Below, in pieces: positions 57,952 through 64,000 of a stretch of 64,000 nt of DNA (the first letter of the stretch is position 1; every line of letters begins with the position of its first letter). Origin of the DNA: Variovorax sp. WDL1 (GTDB lineage: Bacteria; Pseudomonadota; Gammaproteobacteria; Burkholderiales; Burkholderiaceae_C); assembly GCF_001541225.1 (NCBI RefSeq), contig NZ_LMTS01000025.1, positions 63,585 to 127,584 on the forward strand. Direction: 5' to 3'. Made by a program: the position numbers and the translations under genes. A model generated the notes under the pieces. It made no database searches and had not been told where the DNA came from. It was given only the letters and a program-made list of their open reading frames with translations.

Positions 57952-58154
57952 GGTTTTCCTTGGTTATGTCCTGCGCCGTATAGCTAGCGGGGCAGGGCAG
58001 CCGAGGAAGGGTTTAGGAGCGCCCGCCGGCGGGGTCCACCAGACTGCAGGCCGGCGGCCTAAGACCGGTCCAGAGCGCCCCTTTCGGGCGCCGATGTTTA
58101 CTGGCGAGGGCAGGGCGCTATACCTCTCAGGCCAACCAGACCAAAGGACAAGTC

Positions 58155-58406
58155 ATGCCGAACCAAGAAAATCAGCACTCCGATTGGCACCGCAAGGGGC
58201 ATTTCGCCGTCGTGACCCCGCGGCCCCACAATGCCGTCCTCTACGACACCTTCAGCGACTCGGCCTACGGCGCCCGCGCGGCCTTCGTCTGCGAGCACGC
58301 CCTCATCTGGTCGAGCGCCGTGAAGAAGGGCTACACCATGGCCGAGTTCACCAAGGCCGGTGTGGTCGTCGACACGCGCCAGGCTCAGGCCGTCGAAGAG
58401 GGCTGA
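58155..58406 (+). CDS. Small hypothetical protein
   Basis: The protein has 83 residues. The text (FAVVTPRPHNAVLYDTFSDS, then AFVCEHALIWSSAVKKGYT, then VVVDTRQAQAVEEG) looks globular. A GCTATAC motif lies 32 bases upstream (58117-58123). No family recognised. It is followed by another small gene, likely one unit. Confidence 0.6.
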   Translation: MPNQENQHSDWHRKGHFAVVTPRPHNAVLYDTFSDSAYGARAAFVCEHALIWSSAVKKGYTMAEFTKAGVVVDTRQAQAVEEG

Positions 58407-58472
58407 GGGGCGGCGTCCCCTCCCAAGACCCAGCGGACATTGCCACAGGGAAGACCTCAAGGTCACCAACCG

Positions 58473-58724
58473 ATGCATCAAATCAACAAGCAGATATTCA
58501 AGACGCCCAGCGGAACAGTCCGCGGGATGGCCCAGCTCGAGGTCGAGCTCAAGGGCAAGACCCAGACGGCCATCAAGGCTACGTTGCTGACGGACAAGAC
58601 GCCCGACATCAGCATCAAGCTGCCGTCGCGGCTCACACCCAGCGAGTTGCGCGCTCTCGGCGCCGGCCTCCTGGCTTTTGCTGACAAGCTCGACGAGCTC
58701 GACGCGCCCCGGACCGCGGTCTAA
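58473..58724 (+). CDS. Small hypothetical protein
   Basis: The protein has 83 residues: beta strands (MAQLEVELKGKTQTAIKATL in part) followed by a helix (SELRALGAGLLAFADKLDEL). No family recognised. The ATG at 58473 is used; the frame extends to a TTG at 58440. A strong terminator follows. Confidence 0.58.
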   Translation: MHQINKQIFKTPSGTVRGMAQLEVELKGKTQTAIKATLLTDKTPDISIKLPSRLTPSELRALGAGLLAFADKLDELDAPRTAV

Positions 58725-58742
58725 ATTCGTTTCGCTCATTCC

Positions 58743-58773
58743 AAAGCCCTGTGACCTGTTCACAGGGCTTTTT
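58743..58773 (+). terminator. Rho-independent terminator
   Basis: AGCCCTGTGA (58745-58754), loop CCTGT, TCACAGGGCT (58760-58769), then TTTT. Confidence 0.9.
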
Positions 58774-58858
58774 CACGCTGGCCCGCACGCGGTGGCGGCC
58801 GCGGGCTTGCCGCGCCGGCAGAACGGTGGGACCATCCGCGTCCCAGGAGGTACGCCTG

Positions 58859-59431
58859 ATGCCTAACCCGACGCCATTCGTTGCCGCGAAGAAGAAGGTC
58901 CACAACCGAGGGGTCGCACCGGATGCCTTCCTGGACGAAATCGTCGCATGGGCCAAAACCGCCCCCGACGACGTCTTCGCCCCTCGACCGCAGCACGAAA
59001 TCTATTCCGACGTTGCCCCGGTGCTCGGCCCCTTCACGCCTGGGGATATGCGCCAGAGGAGGGCGGTGATGCTTGAGGTGTTACGGGTGCTCGCCGGCTA
59101 CGAGAGTTCTTGGAGGTGGACGGCAGGCGTCGATACGACCAACCCGGACTCCAACACGCCGTGCACCATCGAGGCCGGAATCTTCCAGGTTTCGGGTAAC
59201 TCCATGAATTTCGACCAGTCCCTCAAGGACCTGGTGCGAGCCGCCGCCGGCACCCTCGATTGCGAGACGTTCCAGGCAGTCACCAAGGCCAACCATGCGT
59301 TCGCCATCGAGTACTGTGCTCGGCTGCTTCGGTTCACCCTGAAGCACCACGGCCCCATCCGAGACAAGCACATCCACCAGTGGCTGAGCAAGGAAGCCGT
59401 CGCCGAGTTCGAAAAGGCCCTCGCGGCCTGA
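58859..59431 (+). CDS. Lysozyme-like domain protein
   Basis: The protein has 190 residues. The centre has LRVLAGYESSWRWTAGVD (candidate catalytic Glu in YESSW) and PCTIEAGIFQVSGNSMNF, the pattern of lysozyme-like muramidases where GIFQxS follows the catalytic helix. No signal peptide is visible, as in phage endolysins. A perfect AGGAGG lies eight bases before the ATG at 58859. It would degrade peptidoglycan, but its route to the periplasm is unclear. Confidence 0.72.
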   Translation: MPNPTPFVAAKKKVHNRGVAPDAFLDEIVAWAKTAPDDVFAPRPQHEIYSDVAPVLGPFTPGDMRQRRAVMLEVLRVLAGYESSWRWTAGVDTTNPDSNTPCTIEAGIFQVSGNSMNFDQSLKDLVRAAAGTLDCETFQAVTKANHAFAIEYCARLLRFTLKHHGPIRDKHIHQWLSKEAVAEFEKALAA

Positions 59432-59452
59432 AGCTTGCCCCCCCAGGGCGGT

Positions 59453-60286
59453 CTACCGCCCGCGCTGCTGCTCGGCAAACGCGCGGATGGCAACCAGCAC
59501 CTCTTCGGCGCTCGTCGCGGCCCGAAAACGGCCCGCTTCGTGCGGCGTCAAGACTTCAGGCACCTGGCCTGGCAGCAGAAATTGGATGCACAGCAGCCCT
59601 GCGTCCAAGGCTGCCCGAACACCAGGAGGGCTGTCTTCCACCGCAACGATGGCGAGCGGGCCGGATTTTGCCGACAAAATCTTTTCGGTCAGCAGCGCGG
59701 CGCCTCGCAAATAGCCCTCAGGGTGCGGCTTTGACCGCGCCACATCGTCTGCCGTCAAGACGAAGGCAAAGTGCTCGCAGGCCGGGCCCACGGTTTTGAG
59801 GTTGGCGGTCACCTGGGCAGGGATGCCGCTCGTAACCACGCCCTGGCGCGCCCCCGCCAATGCGAGTTGGCTGACCACGTCAGGTATCGAGCCACGGGCT
59901 TGGATGCGGTGTGCTTGCGCAATGTAGTGGTCCAGGAGCAGAGCAAGCCACTGGTCCAGCGAGAGTACCTGCTTGATTTCAGGGCGGATGCTCACCAGCC
60001 AGTGGTAGACGTTCTTGTCGCCGGCGCCGTATAGCGGCATTTGGGCCTCCACCGGCGCGCCGTCCGCTCCAGGCACGGTGAAGCGCTGTACCGTCGAGAA
60101 AGCAGCTGCGGGAATCTCGACGCCGTAGCGGCGCGCCACCGCCACTAGCTTCTCCACGTGGAGTGGCTCGCTGTGCACAAGGACGCCGTCAACGTCCCAA
60201 AGGACGCCAACGCCGTTCAGGGAGCAGAGGCCGGGAAGGGCGCTCCTGGCGGGAGCGGCCTGACGCAGGGCAGACGGTTGGGGCAT
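59453..60286 (-). CDS. HAD-superfamily hydrolase (beta-phosphoglucomutase-like)
   Basis: The protein has 277 residues. HAD motifs: I WDVDGVLVHSE (DxDG), II GVVTSGI, III RSKPHPEGY and IV VAVEDSPPGVRAAL. A helical cap lies between I and II, as in phosphatases and phosphomutases acting on sugar or nucleotide monophosphates. The ATG at 60286 is used; the open frame to 60445 is not HAD-like. It contains a chance match to the parS2-like palindrome at 59665-59680. Confidence 0.85.
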   Translation of the reverse strand: MPQPSALRQAAPARSALPGLCSLNGVGVLWDVDGVLVHSEPLHVEKLVAVARRYGVEIPAAAFSTVQRFTVPGADGAPVEAQMPLYGAGDKNVYHWLVSIRPEIKQVLSLDQWLALLLDHYIAQAHRIQARGSIPDVVSQLALAGARQGVVTSGIPAQVTANLKTVGPACEHFAFVLTADDVARSKPHPEGYLRGAALLTEKILSAKSGPLAIVAVEDSPPGVRAALDAGLLCIQFLLPGQVPEVLTPHEAGRFRAATSAEEVLVAIRAFAEQQRGR

Positions 60287-60477
60287 GCCCGGTCTAGCAA
60301 GTGGCCCCTGAAAGCCGCACCTCGCGATACACTTTGGACCAGTGGGTAGCAGCCCCGCCGTTCGCGCCTCCTCCAGGCTTGGTGAATCTGCTCTTCGAAC
60401 TCTTGTCGCCACCTTGGTTTTCCCAGGCCGGCGTAATGCGAACAACGCCTGTTGATGTGCCTGGATATGGAGAAACC

Positions 60478-61167
60478 ATGGAATTCAAATCGACGCATAC
60501 GCATGACTCGCTTTACGGCCTCAAGGCTCAGGCGGAGGCATTGCAGGTGCAAGCCAAGGCCTCAGGGCACCCGCTCAAGCGAGCCGACGCATTGGAGGCC
60601 GTCGCAAAGCAGAACGGCTTCAGGGACTGGAATGCGGCCGCGGCGGCCGGCAAGGCCGGAAGGCTCGTCGCAGGCTCGGATGCCGCGCCCTGGACAACCA
60701 TCGACGCACCGTTGCCCCAGCTTCGGTTGCGCGTGCAACGACCAGGGGACCAGAGCCATGCAGCGGTGGTTGAGCTCATGCGTTGGGCCAAGCAATTGGA
60801 TTACATCGGCGACCACGTATCGGACGACCCAGGCGTGGGCGACCTGATGGCCCACATCGGAGGTGACATCCCGTACGTGTTCGTCCGTGACCCTGGGCGA
60901 TTCGAGGACGACCTGTTCCACCTTTGCGACCGGGGTTACGACGACATTGAAGGCGTGGTGTTCACGCGGGAGCAACTCGAGGAGTCGGGGGTCGTCGCAT
61001 GGCAGAAGCTTCGTGGCTCCCACGACGGCGACAGGATGTTCTCAGTCGTGGACGACAACTTGCGAATGCACTCCGACCGCGTGGAGCTCAAACAAGCCGC
61101 GCGTGTTGTCGCGAGCATCGCAATGATGGCGGACCAACTGAGCGACGCGTCAAGGGCTCGCCCTTAG
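60478..61167 (+). CDS. Protein with N-terminal glyoxalase-superfamily-related helix domain
   Basis: The protein has 229 residues. The start (LKAQAEALQVQAKASGHPLKRADALEAVAKQNGFRDWNAA, quoted in parts: ALQVQAKASGHPLKRADALE and AVAKQNGFRDWN) matches a small domain often annotated with the glyoxalase superfamily or beside toxin-antitoxin genes. The C-terminal 140 residues are unrecognised. The ATG at 60478 follows GGAGA; longer frames to 60301 are rejected. Confidence 0.65.
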   Translation: MEFKSTHTHDSLYGLKAQAEALQVQAKASGHPLKRADALEAVAKQNGFRDWNAAAAAGKAGRLVAGSDAAPWTTIDAPLPQLRLRVQRPGDQSHAAVVELMRWAKQLDYIGDHVSDDPGVGDLMAHIGGDIPYVFVRDPGRFEDDLFHLCDRGYDDIEGVVFTREQLEESGVVAWQKLRGSHDGDRMFSVVDDNLRMHSDRVELKQAARVVASIAMMADQLSDASRARP

Positions 61168-61194
61168 AGGGCCGAGCCGAACTGGACCAAAGAT

Positions 61195-61551
61195 ATGGAC
61201 GATGAGAACCTAGCACTGGCCGCAGTAGCTCGCGCGGTGCACTCGCTTTCTGTTCCGGAGAAGAGGCTCCTAAGGCTTGCCCTCGAAGGGGCCCCTGGGC
61301 GGCGTATCACGCCATCGGAGTACGGTGCAAGGTTCGGGCTCAGCCAAGGCCCCGCCGCCGCGGACCTGAGAACCGCGGCTGATGGGCTGTTTGACGCAAC
61401 CGTGAAGTTCCCGGGAAGCCGACCCGGCTCTTACGAGATGCGGCGCCTGCTCACTGCCTGCGACCAGAAGGGTCCGGGGTCGGTACGGCTATCCATTGCC
61501 TCTGTCGTCCGGGAGCTCCTGGTGCGAATCCCTGAGTACCTCGAGGAATAG
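61195..61551 (+). CDS. Fragment-like protein resembling the first winged helix of a plasmid Rep
   Basis: The protein has 118 residues. VARAVHSLSVPEKRLLRLAL, then ITPSEYGARFGLS and LRTAADGLFDATVKFPG follow the Rep_3 initiator N-terminal domain (LTxxEKRLLxLAL...). The second winged helix is missing, so this is either a decayed second replicon or a small derived regulator. It lies 27 bases after the preceding gene. Base use is similar to neighbours. Confidence 0.55.
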   Translation: MDDENLALAAVARAVHSLSVPEKRLLRLALEGAPGRRITPSEYGARFGLSQGPAAADLRTAADGLFDATVKFPGSRPGSYEMRRLLTACDQKGPGSVRLSIASVVRELLVRIPEYLEE

Positions 61552-61614
61552 GGGTCCGCGCGCTAGCGCGCGGAACAGGGAAGGTCGGCGTCGAATCAGC
61601 CGCCGGAGACTTCG

Positions 61615-62298
61615 GATAACCGGTATTTCGATGGCCAAGAGGAGTTCCGTAAGGCACTTCAGGCACTTGCGTCACTTCAGGCTCGCGAGGATTGACCCTG
61701 CGCGAAAGGGCCAGGGACCAGGCCCCCCGCTTATCGGCTATGGCCTCGGGCTACGAGCATGGCAGCTTCCTCAGCCAACCCACAGGATGCGGCAGCTGCT
61801 GCAAATTCCCTTTGGCCCGCGGTCGTGTTCGGCCACCAGCGAAACGCTGGAGGGGAGTGGTCGGGTCCTTCCAAAGACCTCAGGGCCGCCTTCCAGACAT
61901 CGTCTTCCCGTAGCGAATCTGGAGCCGGAAGGGGGTCGAGGCACTCGAGCACGTCCCCCAGCGACCCGCCACATGCAGTTGCGAGCTGCATCTCCGCTAG
62001 CTGAACCACTTCGTCCCTAGTCGCCGAATTTACCCGGTACGAGGCCCAAGGCTTGTCTTTAACGATGCACAACACTTCACGGTCCTGCATCTGCTGCATG
62101 AGCTTCCGAGCGGCGGGTTCCAGCGCCTGGCTACACCGACGGCGCTCGTCGTAGTGGTCGAGGGATTGCTTGCTAGCTCGTTGCATGCTGGAGGAATCTC
62201 GGGGTTCGGACAGGCGGGGTAGGCGGGGTAGGCGGGCCCAAAATAGTAGCCGACGAAACCACTCGAAGTCCCACCTCCTGCTTCTGATAACCGGTATT
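61615..62298. repeat. Pair of 13-bp direct repeats with 9-bp tandem arrays, near the recombinase
   Basis: GATAACCGGTATT occurs at 61615-61627 and 62286-62298. Inside the interval, each is accompanied by a short 9-bp-period array: GGCACTTCA-type units at 61653-61688, and AGGCGGGGT units at 62212-62236. The right copy is part of a larger palindrome (62281-62306). The tyrosine recombinase starts at 62334, so these may be core and arm sites. Confidence 0.5.
61731..62186 (-). CDS. Hypothetical helical protein
   Basis: The protein has 151 residues, mostly helical, with a cysteine/tryptophan-containing middle (DREVLCIVKDKPWASYRVNS) and an Ala-rich end (GQREFAAAAASCGLAEEAAM). The ATG at 62186 has GGAGG 8 bases upstream. 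The longer frame to 62450 would run into the recombinase gene and is rejected. It lies between the two GATAACCGGTATT repeats. No family recognised. Confidence 0.55.
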   Translation of the reverse strand: MQRASKQSLDHYDERRRCSQALEPAARKLMQQMQDREVLCIVKDKPWASYRVNSATRDEVVQLAEMQLATACGGSLGDVLECLDPLPAPDSLREDDVWKAALRSLEGPDHSPPAFRWWPNTTAGQREFAAAAASCGLAEEAAMLVARGHSR

Positions 62299-62306
62299 AT
62301 CAGAAG
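62281..62306. promoter_or_regulatory. Palindrome upstream of the tyrosine recombinase
   Basis: CTTCTGATAA (62281-62290), spacer CCGGTA, TTATCAGAAG (62297-62306): perfect 10-bp arms, 27 bases before the recombinase start. It fits an operator or a recombinase core site. Confidence 0.6.
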
Positions 62307-62333
62307 TGTTGGAAAACACGTTCTGGAGACCCC

Positions 62334-63551
62334 TTGACCGCCGAAACCGCCAAAAGCGCCCTCTCGATACGTCCGCTCGCCGAACTGCAACCTCCCGAGC
62401 ATCTCCAGGGTCACGACGGGCTGAACCGTGCGCCCATCGACAACCTTCAAATCACAGCGCTCACGGACCGCGACGCGGTGATGTCGTTCCTAGCCGAGTA
62501 CGACAAGTCGCCGGCGACGTACAGAACCTACCTGAAGGAATGCGAGCGGCTGATGCTGTGGAGCTGGCTCGAGTGCGAGAAGCCACTGTCGGCACTCACG
62601 CGCCAGGACTTCGAGGGTTACCTGAACTTCTTGGCGGACCCGCAACCGACCGCGACTTGGTGCGGGCCCAAAGCGCCTAGAGCGTCTGAGCGCTGGCGGC
62701 CATTCGTCGGTCCGTTGAGCGAGTCCGCAGTGATGACCGCGGTGGCGGCCATCAATTCGCTGATGCGCTACCTGGTCGACGCCGGCTACCTGACCGGCAA
62801 CCCCTTGGGGTTGATTCGCCAGCGCCGGCACAAGCTCCGGAGCGAGCCAACAGCTTCGGAAGTGACGAAGCCCTGGCAGCCCGACGAAGGAGCCACGGTT
62901 GAGCGGTTCCTGGACGACGAGATGTGGCAATGCGTGACCAAGGCAATCGAGCAGATGCCAGACGAATCCGAGCGCCAGGCGGACGAGAAAGAACGGTTGC
63001 GCTTCGTTTGCGCGTTCCTGTACATGCTCGCGCCACGCATCAGCGAGCTCGAAACCATGCGGATGAACAGCTTCAGGGAGGTTCGTGGCCAATGGTGGTG
63101 GTTCGTCGTCGGCAAGGGACACAAGAAGGCAAAGCTGCCGGTTCCTGACGACATGATGGAAGCCCTTGTCCGCTACCGGAAGCACCGGAAGCTCTCGGCC
63201 GCGCCCTCCCCCAAGGACGATTCGCCCCTCCTAGTCTCAGTCAAGGACGGCAGTCCTATCACTGGGCGGCGTCTCAACCAGATTCTGAAAGAGCTCTTTT
63301 CCGATGCCGCCGAGCTCCTCCCGGCCGCATCCGAACACAAGCGAGAAAAGCTCCGGAAGGCTTCAGCGCACTGGGGCCGGCACACCGGCATCACGGCCAA
63401 GGTGAATGCCGGAATGGAAACACGGTACGTTCAGAAGGACGCACGCCACGCAGACGCCAGGACCACCTCCTTGTATGTCCACGAAGAGGAGGACCGCTGG
63501 CATGAGGAAGCGCAAAAGCAGCGACTGCCTTGGTCGGCCGCCTCCGGCTGA
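62334..63551 (+). CDS. Tyrosine recombinase (phage-type integrase), complete catalytic set
   Basis: The protein has 405 residues. The N-terminal SAM-like core-binding domain (about 45-165) precedes the catalytic domain with R235 (APRISELE), K261 (VGKGHKKAK), H346-R349 (HWGRHT), H372 (DARHADARTTS) and the nucleophile Y381 (LYVHEEE). The start is TTG at 62334 with GGAG close upstream; no ATG precedes the first domain. It would catalyse site-specific recombination such as dimer resolution or integration. Direct repeats and a palindrome lie immediately upstream. Confidence 0.9.
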   Translation: MTAETAKSALSIRPLAELQPPEHLQGHDGLNRAPIDNLQITALTDRDAVMSFLAEYDKSPATYRTYLKECERLMLWSWLECEKPLSALTRQDFEGYLNFLADPQPTATWCGPKAPRASERWRPFVGPLSESAVMTAVAAINSLMRYLVDAGYLTGNPLGLIRQRRHKLRSEPTASEVTKPWQPDEGATVERFLDDEMWQCVTKAIEQMPDESERQADEKERLRFVCAFLYMLAPRISELETMRMNSFREVRGQWWWFVVGKGHKKAKLPVPDDMMEALVRYRKHRKLSAAPSPKDDSPLLVSVKDGSPITGRRLNQILKELFSDAAELLPAASEHKREKLRKASAHWGRHTGITAKVNAGMETRYVQKDARHADARTTSLYVHEEEDRWHEEAQKQRLPWSAASG

Positions 63552-63620
63552 GGTCCACGACACCGCTACCTGGGCCCTGCAACGCTGTGCCTTCGCGCGC
63601 TGTGCTCCGACTACCCGCAA

Positions 63621-63839
63621 CTAACAACCCGGCTCAGCTGGAGGGCTGCCAGCCGGCACGGGAAGCCGGCGATAGTCCGGTATGCGGGTCGTCTTGACCC
63701 AAGTCTCAAGCATCAAGCCACACGCAGCGCAGCTATAGCTGTCTGAGTCTTTCAACGGTAGCTTGACGGTACTGCGCTCGTACATCGCACCACACTCGCA
63801 AGTCACGATAGATTGGAAAATCCTGTCGAAGATGGCCAC
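63621..63839 (-). CDS. Small zinc-ribbon-like protein
   Basis: The protein has 72 residues with two cysteine pairs, CECG (about 14-17) and CAAC (about 37-40), giving a zinc ribbon. The rest is unremarkable (LETWVKTTRIPDYRRLPVP). It begins one base after the stop of the gene that runs off the right edge, so the two are one operon. Confidence 0.65.
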   Translation of the reverse strand: MAIFDRIFQSIVTCECGAMYERSTVKLPLKDSDSYSCAACGLMLETWVKTTRIPDYRRLPVPAGSPPAEPGC

Positions 63840-63840
63840 G

Positions 63841-64000
63841 TTAATCCCCTCTCACTAGCTCGATGGCCTCCGCGCGAGTAAGCGTCGTATCCCATCCGCC
63901 AACCGTGTCGCTCACCTTCGAATTGCCCGCGTACGAGAGGCTTCCTTCCTCGTAATTTTTGAACGCGAAGACAGCTGAATTGAGGTTGCCGCTGTGGAAT
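63841..64000 (-). CDS. 3' end of a gene running off the right edge
   Basis: An open minus-strand frame of 52 codons reads into the window and stops at TAA (63843-63841). The visible end includes AVFAFKNYEEGSLSYAGNS and TVGGWDTTLTRAEAIELVRG. The family is not recognised. It is immediately followed by the zinc-ribbon gene. Confidence 0.55.
   Translation of the reverse strand, partial: FHSGNLNSAVFAFKNYEEGSLSYAGNSKVSDTVGGWDTTLTRAEAIELVRGD

Noticed and set aside
59665-59680. ATTTTGCCGACAAAAT inside the HAD gene, similar to the parS2-like palindrome
   Set aside because: It lies 42 kb from parAB2 within a coding region and is a single imperfect copy; could be chance, so not called as a site.
1-64000. 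CRISPR arrays, tRNA, rRNA or intact insertion sequences
   Set aside because: No regular spacer-repeat array, no cloverleaf or rRNA-like stretch and no transposase motif noticed on reading; the 90-bp repeats at 10.7 kb are too long and too few for CRISPR.

Overview
The window looks like part of a large conjugative plasmid (or plasmid-like chromid) of a Burkholderiales betaproteobacterium. The DNA is GC-rich (about 60% by eye), with many antisense shadow ORFs. It carries one iteron-type replication initiator, two ParAB partition systems, a KfrA-like protein, an F-type conjugation cluster and a tyrosine recombinase. I see no rRNA, tRNA, CRISPR array or intact insertion sequence. All identifications come from reading motifs; no database search was run.

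Layout: (1) 1-7.2 kb, minus strand: F-type type IV secretion genes in the order (traA side) TraA, TraL, TraE, TraK, TraB, a DsbC-N-like protein, TraV, and the start of what is probably TraC. Upstream of them lie a VirB1-like transglycosylase, an OmpA-like protein and a DsbA-like oxidoreductase. (2) 7.3-9.4 kb: a DinG-type helicase. (3) 9.8-17.6 kb, the maintenance region: KfrA, an array of 19-bp palindromes, ParB1/ParA1, an origin with DnaA box and GCTCACC repeats, the Rep protein, then ParB2/ParA2 flanked by a second palindrome type. (4) 17.7-30.4 kb, DNA metabolism: RecJ, a DUF2726 protein, a four-gene operon ending in a Rad50-like ATPase with permuted domain order and an Mre11-like nuclease, thymidylate synthase, a second transglycosylase, and topoisomerase IV (ParE, ParC). 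(5) 30.5-45.8 kb: DsbB, a degenerate tyrosine recombinase, small membrane proteins, SecA, a 5'-nucleotidase, an M23 peptidase, a P-loop kinase-like protein, an envelope-type operon and a short UvrD-like helicase. (6) 46-64 kb: a WGR-PARP protein, SSB, DsbG, a Rad52-family annealing protein, a DnaQ-like exonuclease, a YcbK-like peptidase, a tandem dCMP-deaminase protein, a MoxR ATPase with a metallopeptidase/VWA partner, a lysozyme-like protein, a HAD hydrolase, a Rep fragment, an intact tyrosine recombinase, and small genes running off the right end.

Read together, the element carries its own transfer apparatus, its own periplasmic disulfide enzymes (DsbA-like, DsbB, DsbG, DsbC-N-like), its own SecA, and a phage-like set of recombination and nucleotide-pool enzymes (Rad50/Mre11-like, Rad52, SSB, exonuclease, RecJ, ThyA, deaminase, 5'-nucleotidase, kinase-like). 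The most unusual items are: (a) the Rad50-like protein whose Walker B/signature lobe precedes the Walker A lobe, with a CPLC hook at the C-terminus; (b) the two-domain deaminase in which each domain has lost the half of the active site that the other keeps; (c) the bacterial PARP; and (d) the MoxR/HExxH-VWA pair.
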